Below, one piece after another: positions 63,062 through 64,000 of a stretch of 64,000 bases of DNA; position 1 is the first letter of the stretch; every line of letters begins with the position of its first letter. The position numbers and the translations under genes were made by a program. Source of the stretch: Arthrobacter sp. PGP41 (GTDB taxonomy: Bacteria; Actinomycetota; Actinomycetes; Actinomycetales; Micrococcaceae); assembly GCF_002953935.1 (NCBI RefSeq), contig NZ_CP026514.1, positions 2,976,001 to 3,040,000 on the forward strand, read 5' to 3'. Under the pieces are notes generated by a model, which made no database searches, was not told where the DNA came from, and worked only from the letters and a program-made list of their open reading frames with translations.

Positions 63062-64000
63062 CTAGTGGCTGTGGCCTGCGTGCTCGTCTTCCTCGGCAGG
63101 CTTCTCAACAACCAGCGTCTCGGTGGTGAGAACCAGGGCAGCGATGGAAGCTGCATTGCGGAGGGCAGCGCGGGTGACCTTGACGGGGTCGATGACACCG
63201 GCAGCGATCAGGTCCTCGTACTCGCCCGACTTGGCGTTGAAGCCGTTGTTGGTTTCGAGCTCGGCAACCTTGGCGGTGATGACGTAGCCATCGAAGCCGG
63301 CGTTCTGGGCGATCCAGCGCAGCGGCTGGACGAGCGCGCGGCGGACAATGCCCACGGCAGCGGCGGCGTCGCCTTCGAGTGCCTTGACGGCCGGGTCCTC
63401 ATCCAGTGCCTTCAGGGCGTGGATCAGGGCCGAGCCACCGCCGGCGACGATACCTTCTTCAAGGGCAGCGCGCGTGGAGGAAACAGCGTCCTCGATGCGG
63501 TGCTTCTTCTCCTTGAGCTCAACCTCGGTGGCTGCGCCCACCTTGATGACACCGATGCCGCCGGCCAGCTTGGCCAGGCGCTCCTGGAGCTTTTCACGGT
63601 CCCAGTCGGAATCGGTGCGGGTCAGCTCAGCGCGGAGCTGGGCCACGCGTGCTGCCACGTCTTCGGCCGAGCCTGCGCCGTCAACGATGGTGGTGTTGTC
63701 CTTGGTGACCGTGATGCGGCGGGCGGTACCCAGCACCTCAAGGCCGACGGTGTCCAGGCTGAGGCCCAGTTCCGGGGAGACAACCTGCGCGCCGGTGAGG
63801 GTGGCGATGTCCTGCAGCATGGCCTTGCGGCGGTCGCCGAAGCCGGGAGCCTTGACGGCGACGACGTTCAGCGTGCCGCGGATGCGGTTGACGATCAGCG
63901 TGGACAGGGCCTCGCCCTCAACGTCCTCGGCAATGATGAACAGCGGCTTGCCGGCCTGCAGCGCCTTCTCCAGCAGCGGCAGGAATTCCTGGATGCTGGA
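63062..64000 (-). CDS. groL: Chaperonin GroEL, 3' part (cut by window edge)
   Basis: The last 312 codons of GroEL; the 5' part is beyond 64000. Visible are the apical/intermediate regions ([31 protein letters not shown]), [37 protein letters not shown] and [13 protein letters not shown] of the equatorial domain. The end is [10 protein letters not shown] in place of the GGM repeats of housekeeping GroEL, like the His-tailed GroEL1 type. HrcA/CIRCE control is likely but its promoter is outside. Confidence 0.97.
   Translation of the reverse strand, partial: SSIQEFLPLLEKALQAGKPLFIIAEDVEGEALSTLIVNRIRGTLNVVAVKAPGFGDRRKAMLQDIATLTGAQVVSPELGLSLDTVGLEVLGTARRITVTKDNTTIVDGAGSAEDVAARVAQLRAELTRTDSDWDREKLQERLAKLAGGIGVIKVGAATEVELKEKKHRIEDAVSSTRAALEEGIVAGGGSALIHALKALDEDPAVKALEGDAAAAVGIVRRALVQPLRWIAQNAGFDGYVITAKVAELETNNGFNAKSGEYEDLIAAGVIDPVKVTRAALRNAASIAALVLTTETLVVEKPAEEDEHAGHSH

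Overview
The window looks like chromosomal DNA of a high-GC actinobacterium of the Micrococcaceae, most likely Arthrobacter or Pseudarthrobacter. The reasons are strong G/C bias at third codon positions, a His-tailed GroEL, a GuaB/GuaB3/GuaA trio, a LigB-type ATP-dependent ligase, and the gene pairs fdxA-dapC and galU/5-FTHF cyclo-ligase/FmdB-type zinc ribbon that recur in Actinobacteria. Assignment is by recognition of protein families; no database search was possible. No rRNA, CRISPR array, IS element, integrase or phage structural gene was seen. No stretch above 300 bases lacks a gene; the widest intergenic gaps (1921-2207, 4137-4404, 10705-10973, 24811-25060) hold promoters and hairpins only.

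Layout. 1-5.3 kb: dapC and fdxA (lysine/DAP branch and 7Fe ferredoxin), a 79-aa orphan domain, typA, and an SGNH lipoprotein. 5.3-12.8 kb: a dipeptide/oligopeptide ABC importer with one fused double ATPase, two permeases and two different tandem lipoprotein binding proteins. 12.8-21.1 kb: housekeeping genes (ychF, rmuC, ispH, xseAB, a PPK2 kinase, an AlaA-type aminotransferase). 21.2-24.8 kb: an OpuC-type glycine betaine/choline ABC operon. 25-34 kb: pirin, a BadF-type sugar kinase, a LysR/MFS divergent pair with a 29-bp perfect inverted repeat between them, two Lrp/AsnC regulators around a second MFS exporter, DUF1761, CorA, and a ZapE-like C-terminal fragment.

34.06-37.74 kb is the most accessory-looking stretch. 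It carries DUF4259, an unrecognised acidic protein, a membrane protein and a DUF2975/Cro-type HTH pair. It lies between a degenerate 3' half of a tRNA-Ala and an intact tRNA-Ala(CGC) in the same orientation, the geometry expected of a small decayed tRNA-integrated island.

37.8-42.5 kb: a membrane protein, RimJ-like acetyltransferase, galU, 5-FTHF cyclo-ligase, a Ruc/FmdB-like zinc-ribbon protein with a CIRCE-like HrcA operator, and a SAF protein. 42.5-57 kb: a 1362-aa DUF4011/SF1-like/PDDEXK protein with altered Walker motifs, guaA, DUF3817, SURF1, a PTS IIA protein, glpD, guaB3, an ABC exporter-type protein and guaB. 57-64 kb: a remnant of an acyltransferase SGNH domain, a flavin monooxygenase with a PQ-loop membrane protein, a TPR-LuxR regulator, ligB, a RibD_C/DHFR-like reductase, and the 3' part of groEL.

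A recurrent design is leaderless transcription: at fourteen starts TANNNT lies 6 or 7 bases before ATG/GTG with no Shine-Dalgarno site, which I used to correct several start codons. I found no clearly new multi-gene system. The best leads are the tRNA-bounded island, the CIRCE-controlled zinc ribbon, the large inverted repeat at 28.1 kb and the DUF4011 protein with a Gln in place of the Walker A lysine.
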